Assembly (NCBI GenBank): GCA_963575745.1
Contig: CAUYUJ010012514.1
Span: forward strand, 121,501-185,500
DNA: 64,000 bases
Reading direction: 5' to 3'
DNA from: Prorocentrum cordatum
Taxonomy: Eukaryota > Sar > Dinophyceae > Prorocentrales > Prorocentraceae
Below, piece by piece: positions 52,422-62,269 of this stretch. Every line of letters begins with the position of its first letter. Position 1 is the stretch's first letter. The notes under the pieces were generated by a model. It saw only the letters and a program-made list of their open reading frames with translations. It ran no database searches and was not told the DNA's origin. Position numbers and translations under genes: made by a program.

Positions 52422-52715
52422 CTAGTCCGAGTCCTCGGGCAGTGGCGGGGCATCACGCTGCCGCAGCGCCTGCACCCTGACGGCCGTTCTCTGGGAATCA
52501 GCTTTGTCAACATCAATCGCTCTCGTGCCAAGCTTGCCAGCGGCCTCCAGCGCAGTCCTGAGTTTACCGTTCCGCTTGGCCAGCATTTGGTTGCGGTACT
52601 TGAGCTCCTCGATTTCTTTCAGGGCAGATTCCAAGCGCCTCTTCAACCCCTCCTTCGTGTACTCGCGACGGACACGGGGCGCTGGTTTGGGTTTGGGAAT
52701 GGCTTTCGGGGCCAT
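52422..52715 (-). CDS. Small basic coiled-coil protein of unknown function
   Basis: Minus-strand ORF of 97 residues from the ATG at 52715-52713 to a TAG at 52424-52422; the frame is open a further 23 codons upstream, but the later Met starts a more typical sequence (MAPKAIPKPKPAPRVRREYT). A Pro/Lys-rich basic N-terminus is followed by a strong amphipathic helix (LKRRLESALKEIEELKYRNQ, MLAKRNGKLRTALEAAGKLG) with heptad Leu spacing, and an acidic end (PPLPEDSD). The layout resembles small nucleic-acid-binding or bZIP-like proteins, but no full bZIP signature is present. It lies on the same strand about 0.45 kb upstream of the exon pair at 51450-51978, as in dinoflagellate unidirectional gene clusters. 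No RT-like or other transposon motif is near. Confidence 0.6.
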   Translation of the reverse strand: MAPKAIPKPKPAPRVRREYTKEGLKRRLESALKEIEELKYRNQMLAKRNGKLRTALEAAGKLGTRAIDVDKADSQRTAVRVQALRQRDAPPLPEDSD

Positions 52716-52784
52716 GGCGGGCGCAGGCTGAGAGCACAGAGCGGGAGGCCTGGGGGCACAGCGTGCAACAACACCTGTTGCCAA

Positions 52785-53700
52785 AACGGCAGTGGCACAT
52801 GCGACGAGATGACGGATGCCTTGCCCCGATCGGTTTCTTCCTCTTAGTATTTCGCCTCCTCGTCCTCCCCCTCCTCATCCCCCTCCCCATCCTCATCCTC
52901 CTCATCCCCCTCCTCCTCACGTCTTCCTCGCCCTCGCCATCGCCCCCCCTCCCGCCACCCTCGCCCTCGGCATGATCCTCTGTTGCTCTCGGAACATGGG
53001 GGGCGGCCCGCGGTGGAAACAGAAGTTGTTTATCTCTGAGACCGCGCCGCGCCAAGCTGCGCAGCGATCCCCTCGACACTCAGCATTCAGCCCTCACCCC
53101 CCCCCCCTTCCGAACCTCGACCCTTGGAGCCCGCTCCTACCAAGTAGGGTCGAGGGAGAGATCTAGGGCCGAGGCTCGGAAGGGGTCGTCGAAGGCTGCG
53201 AGGACCGAAGGAGGAGGAAGAAGGAGGGGGGGGGAGGAGGGGGAGAAGGATCATCATCATCAGCAGCAGCAGCAGAAGGATGTGAGAATGAGTCTGAGGA
53301 TGAAGTTCGAAGCTGCGTGGATCGCCCACTCCGCGGTCGATGCCACGGGCTAAAAAATGGGCGCCAATGGGATCCTCCTCCTCTTCCTCCTCTCTCCTCC
53401 TCCTTCCTCCTCATCCTCCTCCTTCTCCCCTGTCTAGCTTAGCCCTCGCCTCTCCCGGCCCCGAGGCGGCGCCGGCGCCTGGGCGCCATCCGCCGCGTCG
53501 AGGGCCAGGCCGCTGATGACCTGGGGGCCAGGCCGCCTGGGCGCCATCCGCCAGCAGGCCAGGCAGGCCGCTGATGACCTGGGGGCCGGGGCCTGCCTGG
53601 GCCGGGGGGAAGGGAGAGGAGGGGGAGGAGGAGGATGAGGAGGAGGAGCAAGAGGAGGAGGAGGAGGAGGTGGCAATGGCGTCGGCGGGGTCAACGATGG
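52785..53700. other. Non-genic stretch with pyrimidine and purine tracts and a 58-bp duplication
   Basis: CCTC-rich DNA at 52855-52960, GGAGGA-rich DNA at 53205-53250, and a 58-bp tandem duplication around 53477-53590 (GCCTGGGCGCCATCCGCC ... CCGCTGATGACCTGGGGGCC twice). No gene was identified. Confidence 0.6.
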
Positions 53701-53774
53701 CGGCGACGGCAACGTCGACGTCGACGACGACGACGACGAAGGTGATGTGACTTCAGGGTCCCTTAGAAATCACA

Positions 53775-53847
<73 letters not shown>

Positions 53848-53880
53848 GTCATGTGACATCGAAGTCACATCCGGGCGTTT
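53700..53880 (+). repeat. (GAC)n microsatellite flanked by GTGACTTC / GAAGTCAC
   Basis: GACGACGACG tracts at 53720-53740 and 53775-53850. GGTGATGTGACTTCAGG (about 53741) and ATCGAAGTCACATC (about 53858) are partly inverted, so this may be a small inverted-repeat element with an expanded loop like F5. Confidence 0.6.
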
Positions 53881-53999
53881 TTGTCGCCCTCTCTGGGCGT
53901 CCGACAAGGCCCCTCGTGGCCACGGCTGGGTCCGCTTCGAGATTCTGCCCCAGGAGGCCCCGGCGGCGACGACGACGACGGCGACGGGCCCTCTCCACC

Positions 54000-54095
54000 T
54001 CCTCCTCCTCCTCCTCCTCGTCCTCCTCCTCCTTTTCTCTTTCACCTCCTCCCCACGACCTCCTCCCTCCCCCTCCTGCTCCCGATCTTCTCGTC
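54000..54095 (+). repeat. CTC-rich pyrimidine tract
   Basis: CTCCTCCTCCTCCTCCTCGT and CCCTCCTG words for about 95 bp. Confidence 0.85.
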
Positions 54096-54119
54096 TCTGC
54101 GAGGGGCAGAGCGCTGGCT

Positions 54120-54530
54120 TGTACGCTATGCTATGCCATGAACTTGTTATGTTGTAGTATGGTCTGCTATAGCCTGCTATGGTACGATGCGATGCTATGC
54201 CATTCTCTGCCATGCCATGCTATTATGATGCAAATATGCTATCATATGGTACGGTCTGCTACGCTACGGGGCTATACCATGCAATCAATGATATGATATG
54301 TTATAGCATGGTCTGGTATGTTATTGTATGCTGTGATGCGACAATAAGCATTGCGATATTGCTATGGATGTTAATGACTGCTACAATGAATGCTACCGAA
54401 TGCTACCATTAATGCTAATGCGATGATATGATTTGCGAAGCTTTGCTATGCGATGCTATGTGATGCTTTGCTATGCAATGCTTTGCTCTGCTACGCGATG
54501 CTTGCGATGCTTTGCTATGATGCCTGGAGT
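54120..54530 (+). repeat. Degenerate GCTATG / TATGC repeat
   Basis: About 400 bp built from pentamer-like words (GCTATG, GCGATGC, TTATGCTA, GGTATG), with many Y-R alternations; compare 51350-51500. No conserved frame. Confidence 0.8.
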
Positions 54531-54599
54531 TGCCGCCCCGCCGCCCCGTCTATGGGCAGCGCATCGGGCGGGGACCGGGGGGGCGGGGGGCTAACCGTG

Positions 54600-55330
54600 T
54601 GCAAAAGGGGGGGGGCGCAGCGAAAGAAAAATGGGCGGGAGCAGGGGGAAAGGCGCACGGTCGGAAAAAAAAGGGAAGGGGCCTGGAAGGCGCGGGACAT
54701 GGGGGGTGGGGGTGAGGGGGGGCGCGGTGGCGCGGGGGAGGGGGCGGGGGAGGACGTGGGGCAAGAGTGGAGAGGCCAGGGAGGACCGGGGGAGGGGGCG
54801 GGGGGGTGGAAGAAGCCAGCGCACGGTCGGAATTCAGGAGAGGGGAGGGCCCGGGGAGCGCGGGGGGAGCACGAGGAGGAAGCGCGGGGGCCCGGGGAGC
54901 GTAGGAAGAGCACGGGGGCAAGGAGAGGGGAGCGCAGGGGAGGAGCGGCGGGGGGCGCACGGTCGGAATAAGGCGGGGGCCCGGGGAGCGCGGGGGGGGC
55001 ACGGGACAGACGCGGGGGGGACCCGGGAGGGTGGGGGGAGCACAGGGGCAAGGGGAGGGGGGCGAAGGGGCGGAGCAGGCAGGGGGGGCGCACGGTCGGA
55101 ATAAGAACAGGGGGGCTCGGGGAACGCGGGGGAAGCACGGGGGAAAGGGCGCGGGGGCCCGGGGAGGGCGGGGGGGGCACGGAAGCAGGAGAGGCGCGCA
55201 GGGGGGGAGCGGGGGAGGGGGCGCACGGTTGGAATAAGGGGAGGGGGCCCGGGGAGCGCGGGGGGAGCACGGCGGAGGGGGCGCGGAGGCCCAGGGCGGG
55301 GGAAGCACGGGTGCAAGGGGAGGGGGGCGC
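54600..55330 (+). repeat. G-rich tandem repeat, ~133-bp units
   Basis: GCGCACGGTCGGAATAAG or a close variant occurs at 54653, 54819, 54955, 55088 and 55221 (spacing 166, 136, 133, 133). Between these, the plus strand consists of GGGGGCCCGGGGAGCGCGGG-type words with very many G-runs, giving high G-quadruplex potential. Stops are rare, so long frames occur on both strands. Confidence 0.9.
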
Positions 55331-55344
55331 AGGGAAGGAGCGTG

Positions 55345-56005
55345 AACACCAGCACGACCAGCCACCAGCACGACCACCAGCACAACAACCAGCACGACCA
55401 CCAGCACGACCACCAGCACTTCCATCACTACCAACCACCAGCACGACCACCAGCACGACCACCAGCACAACCACCAGCATAACCACCAGCACGACCACCA
55501 GCACGACCAGCCACCAATACGCCACCAGCACCTCCACAAGCACGACCACCAGCACAACCACCAGCACGACCACCAGCACGACCACCAGCACGACCACCAG
55601 CACGACCACCAGCACCTCCATCAGCACCTCCATCAGCACGACCAGCCACCAGCACAACCACCAGCACGACCACCAGCACAACAACCAGCACAACCACCAG
55701 CACGAGGGAGACCAGCAGGCCCAGCCAACAGCACGACAGCCAGCATCACCAACCACCAGCACGACCACCATCACAACCACCAGCACAACCACCAGCACGA
55801 CCACCAGCACGACAACCAGCACCTCCACCAGAACGGCCAGCAGCACGACCAGCAGCACGACCACCAGCACCTCCACCAACCACGACCACCAGCACGACAA
55901 CCAGCACAACCACCAGCACGACCACCAGCACAACCACCAGCACAACCACCAGCACGACCACCAGCAGGTCCACCAGCATAACCACCAGCACGACCGCATT
56001 ACGAG
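55345..56005 (+). repeat. 12-bp satellite CCACCAGCACGA
   Basis: About 50 copies of CCACCAGCACGA/CAACCACCAGCACAAC with few interruptions; a GAGGGAGACCAGCAGGCCCA block sits at about 55704. The following AGCGCACGGTCGAAGTAAAG at 56007 is a copy of the marker word of the preceding 133-bp repeat, so the 12-mer seems to have expanded inside a unit of it. Confidence 0.95.
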
Positions 56006-56068
56006 CGCACGGTCGAAGTAAAGCAGTGCGAGATCACACCGGTAGGTATGATGATTAATTTGAAACGT

Positions 56069-57290
56069 TCTGATAGGGGGCCTCCTGGGAGCCTCCTGGA
56101 AATCTCCTGGGGACTCCTGGGGCCTGTCCTGGGCGTCCTGCGGCCTGCTGAAGCTCTCTGGGGCCTCCTGGGGCTCCCAGGGCCCCAGGGGGGATATGTA
56201 ACATGTGGTCGTCTGGGCCCCCAGGCTGGACCACCTCTTGCGCGGCATCTGGGAGCTCAGAGTTGCGAGAATGTCTTGTGCGAAACAGGCCGGACCAACT
56301 TGCGCACGGCATCTCAGAGCCCAGAGTTGCAAGGATGTCTCAGGCGAGACGGGCCGGTGTCAAGGCATCTCAGAGCTCAGAAGTTCGAGGATGTCTCAGG
56401 CGAAACGGGCCGGACCACCTCTTGCGCGGCATCTGGGAGCTCAGAGTTGTGAGAATGTCTTATGCGAAACAGGCCAGACCACCTCGCGCACGGCATCTCA
56501 GAGCTCAGAGTTTCGAGGATGTCTCAGGCGAAACGGCCCGGACCACCTCTCGCACGGCACCTCGGGGCTCAGAGTTTCGAGGATGTCTCAAGCGAAACGG
56601 CCCGGACCACCTCTCGCGCGGCGTCCCAGAGCGCAACTTTTCGAGGATGTCTCGGGCGAAACAGCAATCCCGGCCAACTCAGAAACGAGCGTTGTCAGGA
56701 TGTCTCAAGCGAAACGGCCCGGACCATCAAATTGTTGTGAGGATGTCTCCGCTCCGACTTCCCTCGGCCGGAGTTAGCTTCTATCACAACAGCACCCCGT
56801 TCAGCAAGTTGTGACCACCTCGCGCAAGGCATCTCAGAGCTCAGAGTTTCGAGGATGTCTAAGGCGAAACGGGCCGGACCACCTCTCGCGCGGCATCTCC
56901 GAGGTTAGAGTTTCGAGGATGTCTCAGGCGAAACGGGCCGGACCACCTCGCGCACGGCATCTCAGAGCTCAGAGTTTCGAGGATGTCTCAGGCGAAACGG
57001 CCCGGACCACCTCTCGCACGGCACCTCGGGGCTCAGAGTTTCGAGGATGTCTCAAGCGAAACGGCCCGGACCACCTCTCGCGCGGCGTCCCGGAGCGGAG
57101 CTTTTCGAGGATGTCTCGGGCGAAACAGCCAATCCCGGCCAACTTAGAAATGAGAGTTGTGAGGATGTCTCAAGCGAAACGGCCTGGACCATCAAATTTT
57201 TGCGAGGATGTCTCCGCTCCGACTTCCCTCGGCCGGAGCTAGCTTCTATCACAATAGCACCCCGTTCAGCAAGCTGCTTGAGGAACTAAT
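56069..57290 (+). repeat. Satellite: 64-bp monomers, second block
   Basis: The left border TTCTGATAGGGGGCCTCCTGG corresponds to the higher-order unit start seen at 46471. Monomers with GAGTTGCGA or GAGTTTCGA run from about 56238. A longer stretch (about 56360-56810) is repeated at about 56860-57285, including CGATCTCTCC-type monomers and a distinct end segment TCCGACTTCCCTCGGCCGGA ... CAGCACCCCGTTCAGCAAG. It belongs to the satellite at 46080-49311. Confidence 0.95.
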
Positions 57291-57339
57291 TCCGATCATC
57301 AAGTACGCCGTGTACTTTTGTGGCATGCCAACAGGGGAC

Positions 57340-57860
57340 GGCGGATGACGGAAAGCTCGCGTAGTGTCGCGATCCGTCAGTCGGAAAATATAGAGGGGGA
57401 GTGTGAGGGGGTTGGTTTTGGCGGGCCCAGATGCCGGAAAGCGCGCGTAGCGTCGCGATCCGTTAGTGGGGAGAAATAACAAGGGGAGTGACGGAAAGCG
57501 CGCGTAGCGTGCGATCCGTTAGCCGGAAGGAATGGAACTAGGGGGAGTGCAGAAGGGGGGTGGTATCCCAGGCCCCAGGATGACGGAAAGCGCGCGTAGC
57601 GTGCGATCCGTTAGCCGGAAGGAATGAATTTAGGGGGAGTGCAGAGGGGGGTGGCATCCTGGGCCCCAGGACGACGGAAAGCGCGCGTAGCGTGCAATCC
57701 GTTAGTCGGAAGGAATGAAACTAGGAGGAGTGCAGAGGGGTGTGGCATCCCAGGCCCCAGGATGTCGGAAAGCGCGCGTAGCGTGCGATCCGTTAGCTGG
57801 AAGGAATTAATCAAGGGGAGTGTGAGGGGGGGCATCGGCGGCCCCAGGATGACGGAAAGA
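57340..57860 (+). repeat. ~91-bp tandem repeat
   Basis: GACGGAAAGCGCGCGTAGCG is followed by TGCGATCCGTTAGCCGGAAG at about 57490, 57581, 57672 and 57763 (91 bp apart), with diverged units at 57347 and 57432 and a partial one at 57850. Inner words include GGGGGAGTGCAGAGGGGGGT and GCATCCTGGGCCCCAGGA. Confidence 0.93.
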
Positions 57861-58029
57861 GCGAGGTACGAGCGAGTGACGTTGAGCAGGGGGCGAAGCC
57901 CTAATAGGGAGGGGTCCAGGGGATGGGCGAGGCCCGGGGGGATTGGTCTAATAGCCCGTTTCCCTCGTACTTGTTCGAGTGAAGCGGCTCCCGGGCGGCT
58001 CCCATGGGCCGTTTTTTTAGTATTTTTTC

Positions 58030-58640
58030 AAGTGAAGCGGCCCAAGAGCCCCAAGACGGCCGAGGAGAGCTTCAGATGGCCGCTGGACGGTCCAGGAGAG
58101 TCTCGAGACGGCCCCAGAGGCCCTCAAGAGGGCCCCCGAGAGGGCCTCAGGAGGCCAAAAACCTTAATTTCCCTTATGATTTTTGCCGGTTTTTCGTGTT
58201 CTCCCCTTTTCCGTCCCAGAAGGGACCCAGACGGCCCAAGAGGCCCCAAAGATCGTCCCAAGACAGCCCCAGATGCGCCCCAAATTGGCTCAACATGGTC
58301 CAAGAGAGCCCCCAGACGGGCCCAAGACGGCCCAGAGGCCCCAAATATCGTCCCAAGACCAAGGCAAACGCCTGGGAAACGCGCTCTCTCAAAAGTGGCA
58401 AACCCCGTAAACATGGAAAACAGTTCGAATATGGACAAAGAATGACTTTGGTCTCTCGGGGCCATCCTGGGGAGGCTCTTGCCGGTCTCTTCGGACGTCT
58501 TGCGCGATTTTTCGGCTGACTGGAGGCCATCTTGGGCGTCTTGGACCGATCGTTCAGCGATTCGGGGCCCACTTGGGCCATCTTCGGGGCCTCGTGGGGC
58601 ACTCTTGGCCTGTCTTGGGGCCCTTTGTGGGCCCGAACAA
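58030..58640. repeat. GGCCATCTTGG repeat in two opposing orientations
   Basis: 58030-58370 has the complement orientation (CCAAGACGGCC, GGCCTCAGGAGGCC, CCCAGAGGCCC) and 58450-58640 the usual one (GGCCATCTTGGGCGTCTTGG). The two parts are separated by about 80 bp of AT-richer DNA (58370-58450). Several minus-strand frames are long for compositional reasons. Confidence 0.7.
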
Positions 58641-58941
58641 GCCATGCGACAAGCCCATGGAGCCACGCGAAAAACCCCGAGGGATTTAAGAATGTGGTGT
58701 CTGGGTCCTCACAAGAATCTTCAGGATGGAGGGCTGAGGCCCCAGGGGACTGAGTAGAGGACGTGGGAGGACATTCCAACTCGTGCCACAGGGGCACGGT
58801 GAGGGATGTCCTCGGAACTTCGTCTCTGCATTGCGCCAGCGTGTGACAGTCGATGTGCGAGCGCCGATATAGCGCCGATCTAGCGTCGATGCAGCGTCGG
58901 CGGGCGTCGACTAGCAGAGCGTAGAGTCGGTTAGTGTAGCT
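58641..58941. other. Non-genic spacer with GCGTCGAT words
   Basis: At 58850-58920, AGCGCCGATATAGCGCCGAT and TAGCGTCGATGCAGCGTCGG form a short repeat like that at 28880-28945. No gene. Confidence 0.5.
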
Positions 58942-59113
58942 TCGGGGGTGGACAGAACCCCCAACAGTGACACGTCGATTAGTGAATTGTCCGTTTTCGG
59001 TTCTCGAGAGGGCGCCGTGGCCGTGATTTTCCAGGCTTGCGCCCGCCAGAATTGGGCCTCAGGCCGTTTTCACTAAACCGCATTTTACTAAAGAGGGGTC
59101 TGTCCATCCCCGA
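58942..59113. mobile_element. F6 inverted-repeat element, copy 3
   Basis: A 172-bp element, ends TCGGGGGTGGACAGA and TCTGTCCATCCCCGA, flanked by TAGCT on both sides (58937-58941 and 59114-59118). It differs from 21549-21720 at only a few positions, so both probably moved recently. Confidence 0.9.
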
Positions 59114-59329
59114 TAGCTTCGCCACAGCCAGCAAGATGGCACGGGAGGCTCCGGTGAGCTGCCACCGAGCACGGGCGCCCGCGGCGCCCGCCCCCCGCGG
59201 CCTGCGCCGCCCCGAATCGCGGGCGCGCAGGCCCGAGTGCAAGGAGTGCGGCCGGTGCCCGCCCGAGAAGGCGCGCGCACCGGCCGGGGCGCCCGGCGCG
59301 GTGCTTGCGGAAAGTTTCTCGTGGACCGG

Positions 59330-59580
59330 CTTTTTTCTTTTTGTCTTTTTTTTTTTCTTTTTTAATCACCATCTTTTTTAAGCCTTTCTTTCTCTATTTT
59401 TTTCAAGTTTTGTTCTAATCTTTTCTTAGACCAGTAGTTTTCCTTCCTTTTTTTTTTTATTTCTCCTACTTGCTATTTTTTTTTTTTTTTTTTTATCCTC
59501 ATTGTCTTGTCCATTTCCTTTTGTTATCTTTTTTGCTTTTTTTAGTTTTTATTTTTTTTTTTATGTCCTTCTTGCTTCTG
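59330..59580 (+). repeat. T-rich tract
   Basis: About 250 bp of mostly T with C interruptions (CTTTTTTTTTTTTCTTTT, TTCTCCTACTTGCTATTTT). Unusually AT-rich for the window. No gene. Confidence 0.9.
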
Positions 59581-59600
59581 CAGTGTATGTGCGACGGAGA

Positions 59601-59830
59601 AACAATTAAGTTGCATATTCGGGGGACCTCGCCTGTCCCCCACATTGGCGTCTATTCTTGTGCCCGACGTGGGCTCGATGCGGGCTCGACGCGGATTTGG
59701 CGTGGATCGACGCGAATTTGACACGGATTCGACACGGGGTCCGACGAGTCCGACATGGATTCGACACAGATTCGACGCGGATAGGGTCGCGACGGGACAG
59801 GCAAGGTCCCCCGAGGATGCAACATAACTC
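59601..59830. mobile_element. Inverted-repeat element F11 with TCGACGCGGAT repeats
   Basis: AAGTTGCAT-att-CGGGGGACCT and GCCTGTCCC at the left are inverted relative to GGGACAGGCAAGGTCCCCCG and ATGCAACATAAC at the right. The interior has about 12-bp words (TTCGACACGGA, CTCGACGCGGAT). The flanking sequences (GTGTATGTGCGACGGAGAAA and GTGTGTGTGCGACGGGGAAA) are also direct repeats. Confidence 0.75.
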
Positions 59831-59869
59831 TAGTGTGTGTGCGACGGGGAAAAAATTCGGGGGCGGCCA

Positions 59870-60020
59870 AGAGGGGGGTGATATTGGGGGGGGGGATCTC
59901 GTGGCGGGGGCCGTGGTCTCTCCCCGCAGACTTCATGGCGCCCCTTCTTGTTTCAGTGCGGCCCGCCCCCACCCTGTCCCGCGCGCGCACGCGTCGCTGG
60001 CCATGATTTGCGCCCCCCCC
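59870..60020 (+). repeat. Dispersed repeat F12, copy 2
   Basis: GGGGGGTGATATTGGGGGGG ... GCAGACTTCATGGCGCCCCT-TCTTGTTTCA ... TGGCCATGATTTGCGCCCCC corresponds to 33770-33910 in the same orientation. It directly precedes the CCCTCCC-rich lead into LINE-C. Confidence 0.6.
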
Positions 60021-60372
60021 CCTCCCCCCCCCCTCTCCCCTCCCCCTCCCTCCCTCCCTCTCCCCCAGCCGCCGCCCCGGTTCGAGAGGTTTGGGTGCCG
60101 TACCAGGTACGGCGACTTCTTCCCAGGCCACGCGCGCTGGCCCGCGCCCCAGTCCTGCGCGATCCGCGCGTGGGCGGCCTGCGGCCGGCCGCGCCCGCTC
60201 GCGCAGCCCCCCGCCTGGCCCGCCTGCAGGGCCCGCTGGCGGCGCTGGACCCCGCAGGCGCACGCGCGCCGAGCCCGCGTGGCATCGGCGCGCGCGCCTG
60301 AGACGGGCACAATCGCGTACGCTGCTGCGTGTCGCGGCCGCCGCTCGCCTCCTTGCCGCCCACCACAGTGCA
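60021..60372 (+). other. GC-rich 5' region of LINE-C
   Basis: Extremely GC-rich, with a pyrimidine tract to about 60065. A plus-strand frame is open from 60091 into the ORF1-like protein, but the first convincing start is the ATG at 60373. This may be a 5' untranslated or promoter region. Confidence 0.4.
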
Positions 60373-60585
60373 ATGGGCAAGGGATGCAGCGGCAAGGGCC
60401 GCGCTGGTGCGACTGGCGGCACAGCCCCCCCGCCGTGGCAAGGCACGCCGCCGCCCCCACCGCCAGGCTGGTGGTGCGATGACTGTGGCAGCTTCAATGG
60501 CCCGTTGGAGAGGCTTCGCAGGTGCTGCTACCCAGGCCCGTCGGGTCCAGTCGGAGGAGGCGGCCACGGTGGCTCACCGCAGCAG

Positions 60586-60621
<36 letters not shown>

Positions 60622-62053
60622 GAGCAGCACCCTCGCCGCCGAAACACGACATCCCCAAGGACGTCAGCCCGCCGACGCTCTTTCTCCCGCCGCCGCAGGC
60701 GCGAGCGCGAGAGGCGAGAGGAGCGGCCGCGGTTAGGCTCACGGGTACGCTTCGCGGACGAGCCCGAGCCAGACCCCGACGGCAACGGCGTCTCGGACGC
60801 CGACGAGGAGTTTCGCAGCCTTGCGCTAGGGATTCTCCCAGCTCCCAGCGCTGCCGCAGGAGGCGAGGCTGCGCCCTGCGTGGGTTGATCCACCCAGCGA
60901 CGAGCGCGCCTTGGCGGCGCATAGGAGGACACTAAGGCAGATTGCCGCTGCGACAGGGAAGCGACTTCAAGCTTCCATCGACCTCGGGGCCTCCGAGGAG
61001 ATTTTGACGAGTCAGAAGCTGGAGTACAGCGTCCAGCTGTGCATGATCATCACGGCCCGTGCGCCAGGCGAGCGTTGTGACCGCCAACGTGCATGCGTTG
61101 CCAAGGCCCTGGGCAAGTTCGAGCGCGCCCGCGAGGCGGTCGAGAAGGCGCAGGCACGACTACAAGAGGCAGATGCGAAGTGCACGCAGCGCGAGAAGGA
61201 GCACGACAGGGCCAAGATGCTGCTGGGCCAGCTCGAGGCGATGCAGATCGGCCCTGCAGCTGGTGGAGCAGCCGACGACGTGGACATGGGAGCGGACGAG
61301 GGGGCACGCGGACCCCAGAGGCGGGAGGCGTGGCGCCTCAGACGCCTCAGAGCACGCCCGTGCAGCTGGCGGCCATCGCTGAGCTCCAGAGCGGCCAGGC
61401 GACGCTCACGGCCCAGCTCAGCAGCTTGACGGCAATGCTGACGACGCTGCAGACCGCGATGGCAGCAGCAAGGACCCCAGCAGCTGCTGGCGAGGTCCCC
61501 GCCCCTCCTGATGGCGGTGGCCCGCAGGTCAGGCCCTTCGCAGGCCAGCCCCAGCGCCTGGGCCGCATACCGACGGCCGAGGAGCTCGCGGCCGCCGCAC
61601 CCGCCGCCGCGGCCGCGGTAGCGAGCCCAGTGGACGGAGCAGCTGACCACGCAGCCGCCGCCAGCCCCGCAACGCCCACGCCCTTGGCTGCTGACGGTGC
61701 GCCTGCGGCGCCTGCAGGGACTGGCGGCGAGGACCTCGCAGCGGCGCGGGCTCGTGCCGCCGCAGCGCGCCGTGCGAAGCGCGAGCAGGAGCGTGCAAGG
61801 CGCCCGCCAGGTCAGCCGCTGCTCGTGGACGCCATGGCCAGGCAGCAGCAGCTGGGGGGGGCATCGGGGCCGAGGGTGCATCCCGACACCAGCTGGACGT
61901 GCTGACATCGCAGCGGAGTTCGGCGACCATGAGGCGGAGGCAGCCGCGAGACGGACGCGGCGCAGCCGTGATCGCAGCCCCCGCAGGCCCGACGGCTTCG
62001 AGATGGTTGGCGGTGCTGGTGCAGAATCGACTGGAGAGTCGACGCTGGGGTGA
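60373..62053 (+). pseudogene. ORF1-like protein of LINE-C (zinc knuckle, poly-Q, coiled coil)
   Basis: ATG at 60373 opens MGKGCSGKGRAGATGG and reaches WWCDDCGSFNGPLERLRRCC (about 60469-60528), a C-x2-C-x~12-CC zinc-ribbon-like motif, then a poly-Gln tract (about 60583-60630), an Arg/Ser-rich basic stretch and VRFADEPEPDPDGNG. Frame 1 stops at 60886; frame 2 carries on (DPPSDERALAAHRRTLRQIA) with a helical region (KALGKFERAREAVEKAQARL, KCTQREKEHDRAKMLLGQLE) typical of ORF1 coiled coils. A shift near 61300-61340 returns to frame 1 (VQLAAIAELQSGQATLTAQL), and a G8 run at 61854-61861 to frame 2, ending EFGDHEAEAAARRTRRSRDR ... STLG at 62053. The role, by analogy with other LINE ORF1 proteins, is RNA binding. 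Confidence 0.6.
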
Positions 62054-62269
62054 TGCTACAGGGCAGGCGGGCTGCTGGGGGTGAGATGCCTGAGCCATCT
62101 CATAGCTCGCCTGGGGCTGCTAGCGCAGCCGACGTTGCATCAGATCCCCTCGATCGGATGGAGTCCGATCCGATTTTCCCCTCTCGCTCCAGGCCGCCTT
62201 GCCCCATTCCCGAGTGTGAGTCAATTGTAAGAGGCCTGTGTATGCCCTGGCCCTGTGCTCACACGCTAA

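Noticed and set aside
54515-56332. 605-residue minus-strand ORF
   Set aside because: It is translated 12-mer satellite and G-rich repeat, with Pro/Ser/Val/Leu monotony.
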